A stretch of DNA of 64,000 nucleotides from Roseivivax sp. THAF197b (GTDB taxonomy: Bacteria > Pseudomonadota > Alphaproteobacteria > Rhodobacterales > Rhodobacteraceae): NCBI RefSeq assembly GCF_009363255.1, contig NZ_CP045318.1, positions 1,030,001 through 1,094,000 of the forward strand. The letters run 5' to 3'. Below, one piece after another: positions 29,734-40,100 of this stretch. A model generated the notes under the pieces. That model searched no databases, had not been told where the DNA came from, and was given only the letters and a program-made list of their open reading frames with translations. Position 1 is the first letter of the stretch; every line of letters begins with the position of its first letter. A program made the translations under genes and the position numbers.

Positions 29734-31146
29734 TCACCCGTTCAGTCGATACGCCAGACGGAGCCCGCCCCAGTGTCGTCCCTCCACGTGGATCGGTGCG
29801 GAGAGGTCCTTCATCATCGCGTAATTCCCACCGCCCATATCCCGGCGATAGATCTGCAGGAGGAAGGGCTCGGTGTTCCGACCGGCTTTCAACCCGACGC
29901 GATCGTCGAAAATGCGGCGATTGCGGCAATGCGCGGCGTTCCAGACGGGATCCTTGCTTTGTTGTTGAGAAAACTTCGCATTATGGGTCGGCAGATATCC
30001 GTTGCGATCGACAGCCGCGCAAAAGACGATGCGCGGATCGAGGGACAATACAGGCTCTTGAAGGGCTGGAAGAATGTCGTCGGTCAGCTTGGTGAACCGG
30101 GTTGTCATCTGCGCGGGGTCGGTGCCGGGCATCGGCGTATACGCCTCGTCGAAGAGGTCGGACACGCTGATCCTGCCCGTGGCGACAGCCTTGCCGAATG
30201 CTTCCGAAATCCGTCCGGCAACGTCCTGAACCATGACGATCATCGGGGAATCCTTGCCCGAACCGCCGAGGCTGACAACGTCTTGAAGAATGGATTCGGA
30301 TTGATCGATCAAGCTTTCGGTGCGTGTCTTCGCTTCGTGAACGCCTTGCCCGAGCTCTTTCATGAATCCGCTTAACGTCGCGGCGGCGGGCACGAATTCC
30401 GCGGACGCATTCTGCGCACTTGCGACCTCTGCTTCGGTTTTGTGCGCCGCTTCGCGCAATTCGGTCATGCGCGCCTCGATGTCACTCAATTCCGCGTCGC
30501 TGACCTCGACCTCGCTGAGGAGGGTCTGCGCGCCGATGGAATTTGTCCGCGCCCCATCGTTGAGATGCGTAATCCATTGAGACATCGATTGAATCGTGGC
30601 TGATATATCCTCCACGGCGCTCCGCGTCTTGTGGCTGAGATCGTTGATCGCCTCGGCCACGATGGCGAAACCGCGCCCCGCGTCGCCCGCGCGCGCAGCT
30701 TCGATCTTGGCGTTCATGGCGAGGATGTTCACCTGTGAGGCGATGGATGCGATATCGCCATTGGATTTCCCTACCGCCACGAGCATCGCATCGACATCAC
30801 CGCTATCGGCATGCACCTGGTTGACCCAGCTTGCTAGATCACGCGAAAGGCCACCCGTCTCCGTGAGGCGCTTGATCGAGCCTTGCATCTGGACAAGCGC
30901 CGAATCGGCGAGAGCGCGTGTTTCAGTAGTCGTCTCGATTGCGCGCTGCGCCGCGGATTGCACGCGATCACCGCGCGTCTGCAACGTATTGAGCGACCCT
31001 GAATGTGCCGTGCAGTTTTCGTCCAGGGACTGAAGAAATCCCTGAATCTCCACGTTGCGCCGTCCAAGCTCGGTCGCAACCCGCACGATATGGGAAAGCC
31101 GTTCGGACACTTGGGGGGTGTCCTGCGGCACGGGATCAAGTCGCAT
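29734..31146 (-). CDS. Soluble methyl-accepting chemotaxis protein with C-terminal sensor domain
   Basis: 470 residues without any membrane span. The signalling hairpin tip is at about 132-172, 'IASIASQVNILAMNAKIEAARAGDAGRGFAIVAEAI', in the middle of a coiled-coil region (about 60-290). The sensor part is C-terminal (about 300-470) and contains 'DRNGYLPTHN', 'WNAAHCRNRRIFDDRVG', 'PFLLQIYRRDMGGG' and 'APIHVEGRHWGGLRLAY', which looks like a PAS/Cache-like or PilJ-type input domain. It probably senses an internal signal (redox or metabolite) rather than an outside ligand. No che genes are nearby. Confidence 0.85.
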   Translation of the reverse strand: MRLDPVPQDTPQVSERLSHIVRVATELGRRNVEIQGFLQSLDENCTAHSGSLNTLQTRGDRVQSAAQRAIETTTETRALADSALVQMQGSIKRLTETGGLSRDLASWVNQVHADSGDVDAMLVAVGKSNGDIASIASQVNILAMNAKIEAARAGDAGRGFAIVAEAINDLSHKTRSAVEDISATIQSMSQWITHLNDGARTNSIGAQTLLSEVEVSDAELSDIEARMTELREAAHKTEAEVASAQNASAEFVPAAATLSGFMKELGQGVHEAKTRTESLIDQSESILQDVVSLGGSGKDSPMIVMVQDVAGRISEAFGKAVATGRISVSDLFDEAYTPMPGTDPAQMTTRFTKLTDDILPALQEPVLSLDPRIVFCAAVDRNGYLPTHNAKFSQQQSKDPVWNAAHCRNRRIFDDRVGLKAGRNTEPFLLQIYRRDMGGGNYAMMKDLSAPIHVEGRHWGGLRLAYRLNG

Positions 31147-31203
31147 GCATCACTCCGAAACTGCGGGCTCTTTGTGACTAGGCCCGCAATTCGGAAGATT
31201 CGG

Positions 31204-31656
31204 TTAAGCCGTCTCGCGTGCGCGCACGGTTTCCATCGCCTCGACAGCTGCATCGAGCGCGAGCATGATCGAGGCATGCCTGTTCTTGTAGGCCGCCGCG
31301 GGGCGCAGCACCTCAAGTCCATCGAAAGGCGCTGCCGGGGCAGGGCCATCGGCCTTCAGCATCGCCTTCAGCTCGTCACGCGCGGTGGTGATCTGCTCGG
31401 CATCGCACCCCAGGATCGCGCCCCCCACCACCGAGGCGGCCGCTTGTCCGAGCGCGCAGGCCTTCACGTCCTGCCCGTAGCCCGCCACGCGCCCGTCCGC
31501 GACCTTGAGATCAACGGTCACCGTCGATCCGCACAGCGGCGAGCGTTTCTTCACACTTGCATCCGGCGCATCGAGGCGCTCGGTACAGGGGATGTCCGCC
31601 GCGAGAGCCAGAATGCGGTCGGAATAAAGTTTGATGAGATCCTGTTCGGCCGTCAT
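31204..31656 (-). CDS. NifU/IscU-like iron-sulfur scaffold protein, third ligand Cys absent
   Basis: 150 residues from MTAEQDL. Two canonical cysteines are in place: Cys42 in SPLCGST and Cys68 in KACALGQAA. The region that usually supplies the third Cys reads AAYKNRHASIMLALDA, so a His stands there. The conserved Asp after the first Cys (SPxCGD) is Ser. It may be a scaffold variant or a carrier in the SUF-type pathway. It is divergent from hisI with 68 bases between the starts. Confidence 0.8.
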   Translation of the reverse strand: MTAEQDLIKLYSDRILALAADIPCTERLDAPDASVKKRSPLCGSTVTVDLKVADGRVAGYGQDVKACALGQAAASVVGGAILGCDAEQITTARDELKAMLKADGPAPAAPFDGLEVLRPAAAYKNRHASIMLALDAAVEAMETVRARETA

Positions 31657-31724
31657 GGCTTTCCCTTTCCGTCTTGTCTTCATAAATAGGCGTTCAACCG
31701 CGCTGTGCAAAAAGGTTTCTTGCC

Positions 31725-32087
31725 ATGTCCTTCGATCCTCAGACCTTGGTCTATGACGACCGCGGCCTTTTACCCGCCATCGCGCAGGATGCAGAGACGG
31801 GCGAAGTGTTGATGCTGGCCTGGATGAACGCCGAGGCAGTCGCGAAAACACTTGAAACAGGGCGCGTAACCTATTGGTCCAGATCGAGAAAGTCGTTCTG
31901 GGTCAAGGGCGAGAGTTCAGGTCACACGCAGGCCCTGGTGGAAATGCGGGTCGATTGCGACCGCGATTGCCTTCTGGTGAAGGTGCGACAAAGCGGCCCG
32001 GCCTGTCACACCAATCGGCGCAGCTGCTTCTATACGGGCATCATCGACGGTGAAGAGCGCGAATTGATGACGCCGATGATTGTTTGA
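31725..32087 (+). CDS. hisI: Phosphoribosyl-AMP cyclohydrolase
   Basis: 120 residues, single-domain HisI as in most alphaproteobacteria. It hydrolyses the adenine ring of phosphoribosyl-AMP in histidine synthesis. Diagnostic stretches: MLAWMNAEA, '[23 protein letters not shown]', the metal site DCDRDCLL and '[12 protein letters not shown]'. The stop lies 10 bases before the end of the converging gluQ gene. There is no his operon around it. Confidence 0.96.
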   Translation: MSFDPQTLVYDDRGLLPAIAQDAETGEVLMLAWMNAEAVAKTLETGRVTYWSRSRKSFWVKGESSGHTQALVEMRVDCDRDCLLVKVRQSGPACHTNRRSCFYTGIIDGEERELMTPMIV

Positions 32088-32097
32088 AAACGGTGAC

Positions 32098-32958
32098 TTA
32101 CAGGCCGACCTCGGCGCGGATATCGGCGGGCGTGAGGCCCTCTTCGTGATAGGTCCGGATCGCGCGGGCATCGTCCCTTTTGGCAAGACGCTTGCCCGCA
32201 GCGTCGCGGATCAGCCGGTGATGGTGATACGCAGGTGAGGAAAGCCCGAGAAGCCTTTGTAAAAGAATATGAATTGGCGTGGCATCGAAGAGGTCTTCGC
32301 CGCGGATGACGTGAGAGATGCGCTGCTCGGCATCGTCCACCACGACAGACAGATGATAGGATGTCCCCATGTCGCGGCGCGCGAGGACGACGTCGCCGAC
32401 ATCGCGGATCATCGCATCCCGTGCGATCTGGATCGTGCCATGCTCTCCCCGTGGGCCATACCCCCGCTCTTCGAATGACAGGTCATTTGCCAGTCCGGCC
32501 AGCGCACGTCGCATATCAAGCCGCAAGACCGCGTTATCCGGCATCGCCCCCGTGGGCGGCGTGTCGGGGCGGCAGGTGCCGGGATAGACGATGCCGTCCG
32601 GTCCGACCGGGGGCTGCGCGCCCTCCTGTGGGGCGGAAGCCGCGTCCTGAATGTCCCGGCGGGTACATGAGCAAGGATAGAGAAGTCCTTGCGACCACAG
32701 CATTTCCAGTGCGCTGCGATAGGCAGGCAAGCGGTCCGACTGACGCATGACCGGGCGCTCCCAGGACAGACCCAGCCAGCGCAGATCGTCGTAAATCTGC
32801 GCCTCCCATTCGGGCCGCGCGCGGTTCTGGTCGATATCCTCGATCCGGATGAGGAACGCGCCGCCCGCCGCCTGCGCCATGTCGAAGGCGATCAAAGCGG
32901 AATAGGCATGCCCCAGATGCAGGGGCCCCGTGGGCGACGGCGCAAAGCGCGTGCGCAT
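32098..32958 (-). CDS. gluQ: Glutamyl-queuosine tRNA(Asp) synthetase
   Basis: 286 residues. A shortened glutamyl-tRNA-synthetase catalytic core with no anticodon domain. The HIGH-type motif is PTGPLHLGHAYSA and the KMSKS-type site is GKRLAKRDDA; zinc ligands are in YPCSCTRR and YPGTCR. The enzyme attaches glutamate to queuosine-34 of tRNA-Asp. Two tRNA-Asp genes and tgt, which makes the queuosine precursor, lie in the same window. Its ATG touches the stop of the small membrane gene upstream (TGATG). Confidence 0.95.
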   Translation of the reverse strand: MRTRFAPSPTGPLHLGHAYSALIAFDMAQAAGGAFLIRIEDIDQNRARPEWEAQIYDDLRWLGLSWERPVMRQSDRLPAYRSALEMLWSQGLLYPCSCTRRDIQDAASAPQEGAQPPVGPDGIVYPGTCRPDTPPTGAMPDNAVLRLDMRRALAGLANDLSFEERGYGPRGEHGTIQIARDAMIRDVGDVVLARRDMGTSYHLSVVVDDAEQRISHVIRGEDLFDATPIHILLQRLLGLSSPAYHHHRLIRDAAGKRLAKRDDARAIRTYHEEGLTPADIRAEVGL

Positions 32959-33164
32959 CAATGGTCGCGGCGGCGCGCGCGGGCCTCTTCCCCCGATTGG
33001 TAGATGAGGATCCAGGCGAGCAGGATGAATAGCGGATGTGTTAGCACGCCACCGGGAATGAGGATCGCAGGCACCCAGATGATGAACACCACGATCGAGG
33101 TGATGATCCGGCCCGTCAAAAGGATCGACAGGGGCGGCAAGAAGAGGGCGAGGACGTAGTTCAT
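32958..33164 (-). CDS. Small two-span membrane protein (YqaE/Pmp3-like)
   Basis: 68 residues with two hydrophobic helices (about 3-15 merging into 17-37, and 44-55) separated by a Pro/Gly turn, then a basic tail EEARARRRDH. 'LALFLPPLSILLTG' resembles the opening of the YqaE/Pmp3 family of small stress-related membrane proteins. It lies between trmFO and gluQ with a one-base overlap to gluQ, so the three are probably co-transcribed. Confidence 0.62.
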   Translation of the reverse strand: MNYVLALFLPPLSILLTGRIITSIVVFIIWVPAILIPGGVLTHPLFILLAWILIYQSGEEARARRRDH

Positions 33165-33169
33165 GCGCG

Positions 33170-34546
33170 TTACTCCGCTGCGGCAGCGGGCGCGCCCGCC
33201 TGATCCGTCAGCCAACCCTGCCACGCGGATTTCGCGCGGTCGGTATAGGCCTTGTAGCGGTCGCGGCGCCCGCGCCGACCGCCCTTGATCCCGGTCGTGT
33301 CCTCAAGCGGACGGAAGAGACCGAAATTGACGTTCATCGGCTGGAAGGTCTTGGCCTCGGCGCCGCCCGTGATGTGATGCACGAGCGCGCCATGCGCGCT
33401 GTCCTGCGGCACGGTGGCAAGCGGCTGGCCAAGGATCTCCGCCGCGGCCATGCGGCCCGCAAGGAGCCCCATCGCGGCGCTTTCCACATAGCCCTCGACC
33501 CCGGTGATCTGACCCGCGAAACGGATATTTGGCTGCGATTTCAGACGCATCTGCGCATCGAGCAACGTGGGCGAGTTCAGGAAAGTGTTGCGGTGGATGC
33601 CGCCCAGACGGGCGAAGCGGGCCTCTTCAAGGCCCGGGATCATCCGCAGCACCTCTTTCTGGGCGCCGTATTTCATCTTGGTCTGGAAGCCCACGATATT
33701 ATAGAGCGTTCCCAGCGCGTTATCCCGGCGCAGCTGAACCACGGCCCAAGGCTTCACGTCCGGCTGATGCGGGTTCGTCAGGCCCACGGGCTTCATCGGA
33801 CCATGGCGCAGGGTTTCGCGGCCGCGCTCGGCCATCACCTCGATGGGTAGGCAGCCGTCGAAGTAACCGGCCGTTTCGCCTTCGTGAAATTCGGTCTTGT
33901 CCGCGGCCAGGAGCGCATCGAGGAAGGCCTCGTAAGTCGCCTTGTCCATGGGACAATTCAGGTAGGCGCGCTGCTCGTCCTCGGTCTCGCCCTTGTCGTA
34001 GCGCGACTGCATCCAGGCTTTCGACATGTCGATGCTGTCGGCATAGATGATGGGCGCAATGGCGTCGAAGAAGGCGAGGCTGTCGCGCCCCGTGGCCCGC
34101 GCGATGGCGCCGCCCAGACCTTCGGAGGTGAGCGGCCCGGTCGCGAAGATCCACTGGCCCTGATCCGGCAGCTCGGTCACTTCCTCGTAGCTGACCTCGA
34201 TATTGGGATGGGCCGTCAGCGCCGCGGTGATCTTTTCGGAGAATGCCTCCCGGTCGACGGCCAGCGCGCCGCCAGCAGGCAGCCGGTGGTCGTAAGCCGT
34301 TGAAATCACGAGACCGCCCGCGGCCTTCATCTCCCAATGCAGAAGGCCAACGGCGTTCTGTTCGTGATCGTCCGAGCGGAAGGAGTTGGAGCACACCATC
34401 TCGCCCAGCTTGCCGGTCTTATGCGCGAAGGTTTCCACCTTCGGGCGCATCTCGTGAATCACCACGCGCACGCCCAGATTGGCGGCCTGCCATGCGGCCT
34501 CGGACCCGGCCATGCCGCCGCCCACGATATGCAATGTCTCTGTCAT
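33170..34546 (-). CDS. trmFO: Methylenetetrahydrofolate-tRNA uracil-54 methyltransferase
   Basis: 458 residues. FAD site [12 protein letters not shown] (about 7-18). The conserved '[11 protein letters not shown]' has the catalytic Cys, and '[13 protein letters not shown]' the second one. '[16 protein letters not shown]' and the ending '[11 protein letters not shown]' are standard. TrmFO makes ribothymidine-54 with folate as methyl donor, and is typical of alphaproteobacteria and Gram-positives. The start is placed at [11 protein letters not shown]; a longer frame exists but adds no homology. Confidence 0.97.
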   Translation of the reverse strand: MTETLHIVGGGMAGSEAAWQAANLGVRVVIHEMRPKVETFAHKTGKLGEMVCSNSFRSDDHEQNAVGLLHWEMKAAGGLVISTAYDHRLPAGGALAVDREAFSEKITAALTAHPNIEVSYEEVTELPDQGQWIFATGPLTSEGLGGAIARATGRDSLAFFDAIAPIIYADSIDMSKAWMQSRYDKGETEDEQRAYLNCPMDKATYEAFLDALLAADKTEFHEGETAGYFDGCLPIEVMAERGRETLRHGPMKPVGLTNPHQPDVKPWAVVQLRRDNALGTLYNIVGFQTKMKYGAQKEVLRMIPGLEEARFARLGGIHRNTFLNSPTLLDAQMRLKSQPNIRFAGQITGVEGYVESAAMGLLAGRMAAAEILGQPLATVPQDSAHGALVHHITGGAEAKTFQPMNVNFGLFRPLEDTTGIKGGRRGRRDRYKAYTDRAKSAWQGWLTDQAGAPAAAAE

Positions 34547-34577
34547 GGCGCCGAGATAGTCATTCGCGCGCGCCTTG

Positions 34578-35378
34578 TCACGGGTCGGATCCGTCCTGCG
34601 ACCAGGCGGGGGCGCGTTTTTCGAGAAAGGCCTGGATGCCCTCTTCGGTGTCACGATCGAGCATGTTGGCCACCATCACGTCGCCGGTATAGCGGTAGGC
34701 CTCGTCGAGCGGCATCTGCGCCTGGGCATAAAATGCCTCCTTGCCGATGCGCACGGCGGTGGCGAGTTTCGCCGCCACGGTTTCCGCGAGGTTTTGCGTC
34801 TCCGCCTCAAGCTGGTCGTCTGGGGCGACCCGGTTCACAAGCCCCAATTCCCGCGCGCGCGTCGCATCAATGAACGCGCCCGTGGTCAGCATCTCGAATG
34901 CGTGCTTGCGGGGGATGTTGCGGGTCAGTGCCACCATCGGTGTGGAGCAGAACAGCCCGATATTCACGCCGTTCACGCCGAAGCGCGTCGATTCCGCGGC
35001 CACGGCCATGTCGCAGGTCGCAACGAGCTGGCATCCGGCAGCGGCAGCGAGGCCATGCACCTGCGCGATCACCGGCTGGGGCAGGCGCTGCAGGCTCTGC
35101 ATCATCATCGAACAGCGCTCGAAAAGGTCCGCGAAGGCCGCGCGCCCGTTATCGTCCGCATCCCGCGCCGTGGTCATTTCCTTCAGGTCATGGCCTGCGC
35201 AGAATGCCCGACCGGCCCCCGCGATCACGACGACGCGGATGGCGCGATCCTCGGCAAGGCGGGCGATTTCGTCCGACAGCGCGGCCAGCATCGCGTTCGA
35301 GAGGGGATTGAGCTTGTCCGGCTGGTTCAGCGTCAGATACGCCACCGCGTTTTTGTCCACCCGCTCGAGATACGCCAT
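34578..35378 (-). CDS. Enoyl-CoA hydratase/isomerase family protein
   Basis: 266 residues from MAYLERVDK. Crotonase fold: '[18 protein letters not shown]', the oxyanion-hole segments [16 protein letters not shown] and '[20 protein letters not shown]'. The second catalytic Glu of classic hydratases (usually in the EIxLG region) is not obvious; the region reads [16 protein letters not shown], which resembles the ECHDC3-like branch. The substrate is therefore open. It ends 32 bases before trmFO starts, and is divergent from the thioesterase gene by 60 bases. Confidence 0.85.
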   Translation of the reverse strand: MAYLERVDKNAVAYLTLNQPDKLNPLSNAMLAALSDEIARLAEDRAIRVVVIAGAGRAFCAGHDLKEMTTARDADDNGRAAFADLFERCSMMMQSLQRLPQPVIAQVHGLAAAAGCQLVATCDMAVAAESTRFGVNGVNIGLFCSTPMVALTRNIPRKHAFEMLTTGAFIDATRARELGLVNRVAPDDQLEAETQNLAETVAAKLATAVRIGKEAFYAQAQMPLDEAYRYTGDVMVANMLDRDTEEGIQAFLEKRAPAWSQDGSDP

Positions 35379-35438
35379 CTTGCCCTCCGATCCTTGCGCG
35401 GGCAGCTTAGGCCCGCGAGCGTGAGGAGGAAAGCAGTC

Positions 35439-35867
35439 GTGACGATCAAGGTATCCGCAGACGAGATGTCCGAGTTTCTGGACCAGGTGTTTCCTCAGGT
35501 GCGGGGCATGTTCGGGATCGACCGGCTGGACGCCGACCTTCTGGTGATGCGGCTTTTCGCCGATGAAAAGCACCTGCGCCCCGGCGGTACGGTATCGGGG
35601 CCCGCGATGTTCGGACTGGCGGATGTGTCGGCCTATGTGGCGACGATGGCGCGCATCGGGCGCGAGGCGCTGGCGGTGACCACGAACTGCTCCATCGATT
35701 TCATGCGCAAGCCCGCCTCGGGCCGGGATGTGCTGGCGGAATGCCGGGTGCTGAAGCTGGGCCGGGCGCTGTCGGTCTGCGACGTGCTTCTATTCTCCGA
35801 AGGGGATCCGGCACCGGTGGCGCGCGCCAACCTGACCTATTCTCTACCACCCAAGCGCGACCAGTGA
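35439..35867 (+). CDS. PaaI-type hotdog thioesterase
   Basis: 142 residues from a GTG start with GAGGAGGA about nine bases upstream. Hotdog fold with 'GGTVSGPAMFGLADVSAYVATMA' as the central helix and 'TTNCSIDFMRKPASG' after it, as in PaaI-family acyl-CoA thioesterases. An ATG at 35466 is an alternative start. The partner enoyl-CoA hydratase is divergently transcribed, which hints at shared acyl-CoA metabolism. Confidence 0.8.
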   Translation: MTIKVSADEMSEFLDQVFPQVRGMFGIDRLDADLLVMRLFADEKHLRPGGTVSGPAMFGLADVSAYVATMARIGREALAVTTNCSIDFMRKPASGRDVLAECRVLKLGRALSVCDVLLFSEGDPAPVARANLTYSLPPKRDQ

Positions 35868-35910
35868 GGCTTTGATACCCGCATATATCGGCATGACCTG
35901 ACCCATGGCC

Positions 35911-35940
35911 AAAAAAAAAGGCCGAGCACAAAGCTCGGCC
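35911..35940 (-). terminator. Rho-independent terminator on the minus strand
   Basis: On the minus strand GGCCGAGC pairs with GCTCGGCC and is followed by nine T bases (A-run at 35911-35919). It lies 146 bases after the LysR stop at 36087, leaving a long 3' untranslated stretch. Confidence 0.9.
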
Positions 35941-36086
35941 GTAGTCCAACAGGGAGGTATGAAGATGATGCGCCAAACAGCGCCCCATCGCCATAAAGCT
36001 GAATTAGTAGGCGGGATTGAGTCGATCAAGCCTGAAGATGCCGCAGGTGCAACATGGCCGCTATGCTGTGGCGTCATGGCTGCAGG

Positions 36087-36992
36087 TCAGTTGGCGCCCA
36101 TCGCCTTCCGGGTCTTGCGATGCAGGATGATTTCGTCCTGCACGAAATCGCGGAAGGCTTCTATCCGTTTGGAATGTCGCAATTCTTCCGGATATGCCAG
36201 AAAAACGGGCACCTCGACGCTTTCGACATCGGGCAAAACGCGAACGATCGCGGGAAAATCCTCGATGATGTAATCGGGCAACACGCCGATGCCGAGGTTG
36301 GACATCACCGCCTGCAGCACGCCGAAATAGTTGTTCACCGAAAGCGTCGCCTGGATGTCATGCGTGAGCAATTCCTGGACCAGCTGCAGACCGGCCGACA
36401 CCTGCGCCGAGCGCGTGTTCTGGCAGATCAGCCGGTGCGACGACATATCGTCCAGCGACGAGGGCGTGCCGTTGGCGTCGAGATATTCCTCTGTCGCGTA
36501 AAGCCGCATCCTGATGTTCATCAGCCGCTTGCGGATCAGGTCGGCCTGGCTCGGCTCCTTCATGCGGATCGCGACATCGGCTTCGCGCATGGGCAGATCG
36601 AGCACCCGTTCCTCGAGCATCAGGTCGATATTGAGGTCGGGATATTTGTCGTAGAGCTTCGACAGGCGCGGCGCGAGCCACAGGGAGCCGAAGCCCGTCG
36701 TCGTGGTCACGCGCAACTCGCCGAAGACTTCCTCCTCGCTGTCGCGGATGCGCGCGGTGGCGGCGTCTATCCGTTTGACCATCGCGACGGTCGCGTCGAA
36801 CAGAAGCTCACCCTGTTCGGTAAGGATGAGGCCCCGCGCATGCCGGTGGAACAGCGTGGTATCAAGCGTCTCCTCCAACGCGCGAATCTGGCGCGAGACC
36901 GCCGATTGCGACAGGTGCAGCGCATCGCCCGCATGGGTGAGGCTGCCCGCATCGGCCACGGCGTGAAAGATTCTGAGCTTGTCCCAGTCCAT
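36087..36992 (-). CDS. LysR-family transcriptional regulator
   Basis: 301 residues. N-terminal helix-turn-helix 'MDWDKLRIFHAVADAGSLTHAG...LSQSAVSRQIRALEE' and a substrate-binding domain with 'GVLPDYIIED'. It is divergent from the indolepyruvate ferredoxin oxidoreductase gene, and LysR proteins usually control the adjacent divergent gene. The 166-base space between the starts should hold its operator, although I cannot define it by eye. The co-inducer is unknown; an aromatic or branched 2-oxoacid is a guess. Confidence 0.92.
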   Translation of the reverse strand: MDWDKLRIFHAVADAGSLTHAGDALHLSQSAVSRQIRALEETLDTTLFHRHARGLILTEQGELLFDATVAMVKRIDAATARIRDSEEEVFGELRVTTTTGFGSLWLAPRLSKLYDKYPDLNIDLMLEERVLDLPMREADVAIRMKEPSQADLIRKRLMNIRMRLYATEEYLDANGTPSSLDDMSSHRLICQNTRSAQVSAGLQLVQELLTHDIQATLSVNNYFGVLQAVMSNLGIGVLPDYIIEDFPAIVRVLPDVESVEVPVFLAYPEELRHSKRIEAFRDFVQDEIILHRKTRKAMGAN

Positions 36993-37158
36993 AAATGTCG
37001 CTTTCGATTGTCCGTCGCTATGTCATCGCAACATGTCTGCTATGTAACGGACTAGTGCACAAAACCGTTAATATGCCAGTGAAAACGCTATGCGGGTCAG
37101 AATTTTTGACCTAAAATATGCGTCATTCGCATGCACATTTGGCGACGGGAGGCGCGAG

Positions 37159-40100
37159 ATGTCGAAGCATCAAATCACCCTCGAAGACCGGTTTGACCTG
37201 CAATCAGAGCAGGTTCTGCTGAATGGAACGCAGGCCCTTGTCCGGCTGATGCTGGCCCAGGCGGCGCGGGATCGCGCGGCGGGGCTGAACACGGCGGGCT
37301 ATGTCACGGGCTATCGCGGCTCGCCCCTCGGGGCGGTCGATCTGCAGATGAACCGCGCGGCCAAGCATCTTGCCGCGGCCAATGTGCTCTTCAAGGAAGG
37401 CCTGAACGAGGATCTCGCGGCCACCGCACTCTGGGGCAGCCAGCAGGCGGAGCTGCGCGGCGAGGGCCGGTATGATGGCGTCTTCGGGCTCTGGTACGGC
37501 AAGGGGCCTGGGGTCGACCGGTCAGGCGACGTGATGCGGCACGCCAACATGGCGGGCACGTCGCGTCATGGCGGTGTGCTGATGGCCATGGGCGACGACC
37601 ATACCGGCGAATCCTCCACCGTTCTGCATCAGTCCGAATGGGCGATGGTCGATGCCTACATGCCGGTCGTGTCACCGGCTGGCGTGCAGGAAATTCTCGA
37701 TTACGGCATCTACGGCTATGCGCTGTCGCGCTATTCGGGGCTGTGGGTGGGTCTCAAGACCATGAAGGACACGGTCGAGGCGACGGCGGTCGTCGATGGC
37801 CGTGTGGACCGTGTGCAGCTCACGCAGCCTGCGGATTTCCTGATGCCCGAGGGCGGGCTCAATATCCGGCTTCTAGATACACCACATGCGCAGGAAGCGC
37901 GCATGATCGAGTACAAGCGCTTCGCCGCGGAGGCGTTCAGCCACGCCAACCGGATGGACAAGCGCGTCTGGGGCAAGCCCGGCGCCAAAATCGGGCTCGT
38001 CGCGGCCGGCAAGAACTGGCTCGACCTCGTACATGCGCTGGCACTTCTGAACATCGACGAGAGCGAGGCCGAACGCCTTGGCATCACCACCTACAAGGTG
38101 GGCCAGACCTTCCCGCTCGACATGCAGGGCTTCCATGACTGGGCCGAGGGGCTCGACCTGATCGTCATCGTCGAGGAGAAGCGCAAGCTGATCGAGGTGC
38201 AGGTCAAGGAGGCGATCTTCGACGACCGCCGGGGTCGGCGGGTCTATGGCTGGTACAAGGGCGGAGCGGGCGGCATGCACCGTGAAGAGCTCTTCCCGAC
38301 CCATGGCGCGCTCGATCCCGTCTGGATCGCGGAAAAGCTGGGCGGCATCTTCCTTGAGGAGGGGCGCGACACGGATGGCATTCGCGCGGGGCTTTCCACG
38401 CTCGATGCCGCGCGCCGCGCCGACAATGCCGAGGAGATCGCGGCCCGGTTGCCCTATTTCTGCTCGGGCTGTCCGCATAATACCTCCACCAAGGTGCCCG
38501 AGGGCAGTCGCGCCTATGCCGGGATCGGCTGTCATTACATGGTCCAGTGGATGGACCGCGAGACGACCGGCTTCACCCATATGGGGGCCGAAGGGGCCAA
38601 CTGGATCGGCGAGGCGCCCTTCTCCAAGACGGAGCATGTCTTCCAGAACCTGGGCGACGGCACCTACAATCATTCGGGTGTGCAGGCGATCCGCGCAGCT
38701 TTGGCCGCGGGCACCAACATCACCTACAAGATCCTCTATAACGACGCGGTCGCCATGACCGGCGGGCAGAAGAACGAGGGCGGCCTCAGCCCCGGGCGCA
38801 TCGCCTACGAGTTGGACGCGATGGGCGTGCAGCGCATCGAGGTGGTCTTCGACGAGAACGAAGAGCCCTGCCGCGACGATTTCCCGCCCATCGTCGGCTG
38901 GAGCAGCCGCGAGAACCTGGACACGATCCAGAAAGAGCTGCGCGAGACCAAGGGCGTCTCGGCCATCATCTACGTGCAGACCTGTGCGGCGGAGAAACGG
39001 CGCCGTCGCAAGAGGGGGCAGTTCCCCGATCCCGACCGGCGCGTCTTCATCAACACCGATATCTGCGAAGGCTGCGGCGATTGCGGCGTGCAGTCGAACT
39101 GCGTCTCGATTGTCCCCGTGGAAACCGAGTTCGGGCGCAAGCGGGCCATCGACCAGTCGTCGTGCAACAAGGATTTCTCCTGCCTCAAAGGCTTCTGCCC
39201 GTCCTTCGTCACGCTCGAAGGCGCGCATCGCAAGAAAGGCGGCGGCACTGGGCTCGACCTGCCGCATCTGCCCGATCCGGAGCTGCCCCAAATCGACAAG
39301 ACCTGGAACATGGTCATCACCGGTGTCGGCGGCACGGGCGTCGTGACCGTGGGGGCCGTGCTGGCGCAGGCCGCGCAGATCGCGGGCAAGGGGGCCGGCA
39401 TGATGGAGATGGCAGGCCTCGCCCAGAAGGGCGGCGCGGTGCATATCCACCTGCGCCTCGCGGAGCGGCCCGATGACATCAGCGCCATCCGCGTGGCCAC
39501 GGGCGAGGCGCATGCGCTCATTGGCGGTGATCTGGTGGTCTCTGCAGGGGCCAAGACGCTGGGGCTCACTGCGACGGGCCGCACGGGCGCCGTGGTCAAC
39601 AGCCACGAGATCATCACCGGCGACTTCACCCGGAATACGGAATTCGCGCTGCCCGCCGACCGGCTGCGCATGTCGCTGCAGCGGCGGATGGGCGACCGGG
39701 CGATCTTCTTCGATGCGACCGAGCTGGCCCGCGTCGTGATGGGCGATTCCATCTATTCCAACACGATGATCCTCGGCGCGGCCTGGCAGCAGGGGCTGAT
39801 CCCCTTGCCGAAGGAGGCGATCGAGGATGCGATGCGCCTCAACGGGGCCGCGGTCGAGAAGAACCTCGAAGCCTTCGCGATCGGGCGCTGGGCCGCGCTC
39901 CACCCCGAGGAGGCGGCGGCGCGTGTGACGCCCAACGTCGTGGACAAGCCGAGGACGCTCGAAGAGCGGATCGAGGTGCGCGCGGCCCATCTGACCGCCT
40001 ATCAATCCACCCGTCTTGCCAAGCGCTACGCCAAGCTCGTGGACCGCGCCGAGGATCCCCGCCTGCGCGAGGCCATCGCCAAGGGCTATCACAAGCTCTT

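Noticed and set aside
35941..36086. Plus-strand open frame with a ribosome-site-like GGGAGG at 35952
   Set aside because: It runs into sequence antisense to the LysR gene and has no coding character; the same bases fit the 3' region of the LysR transcript.
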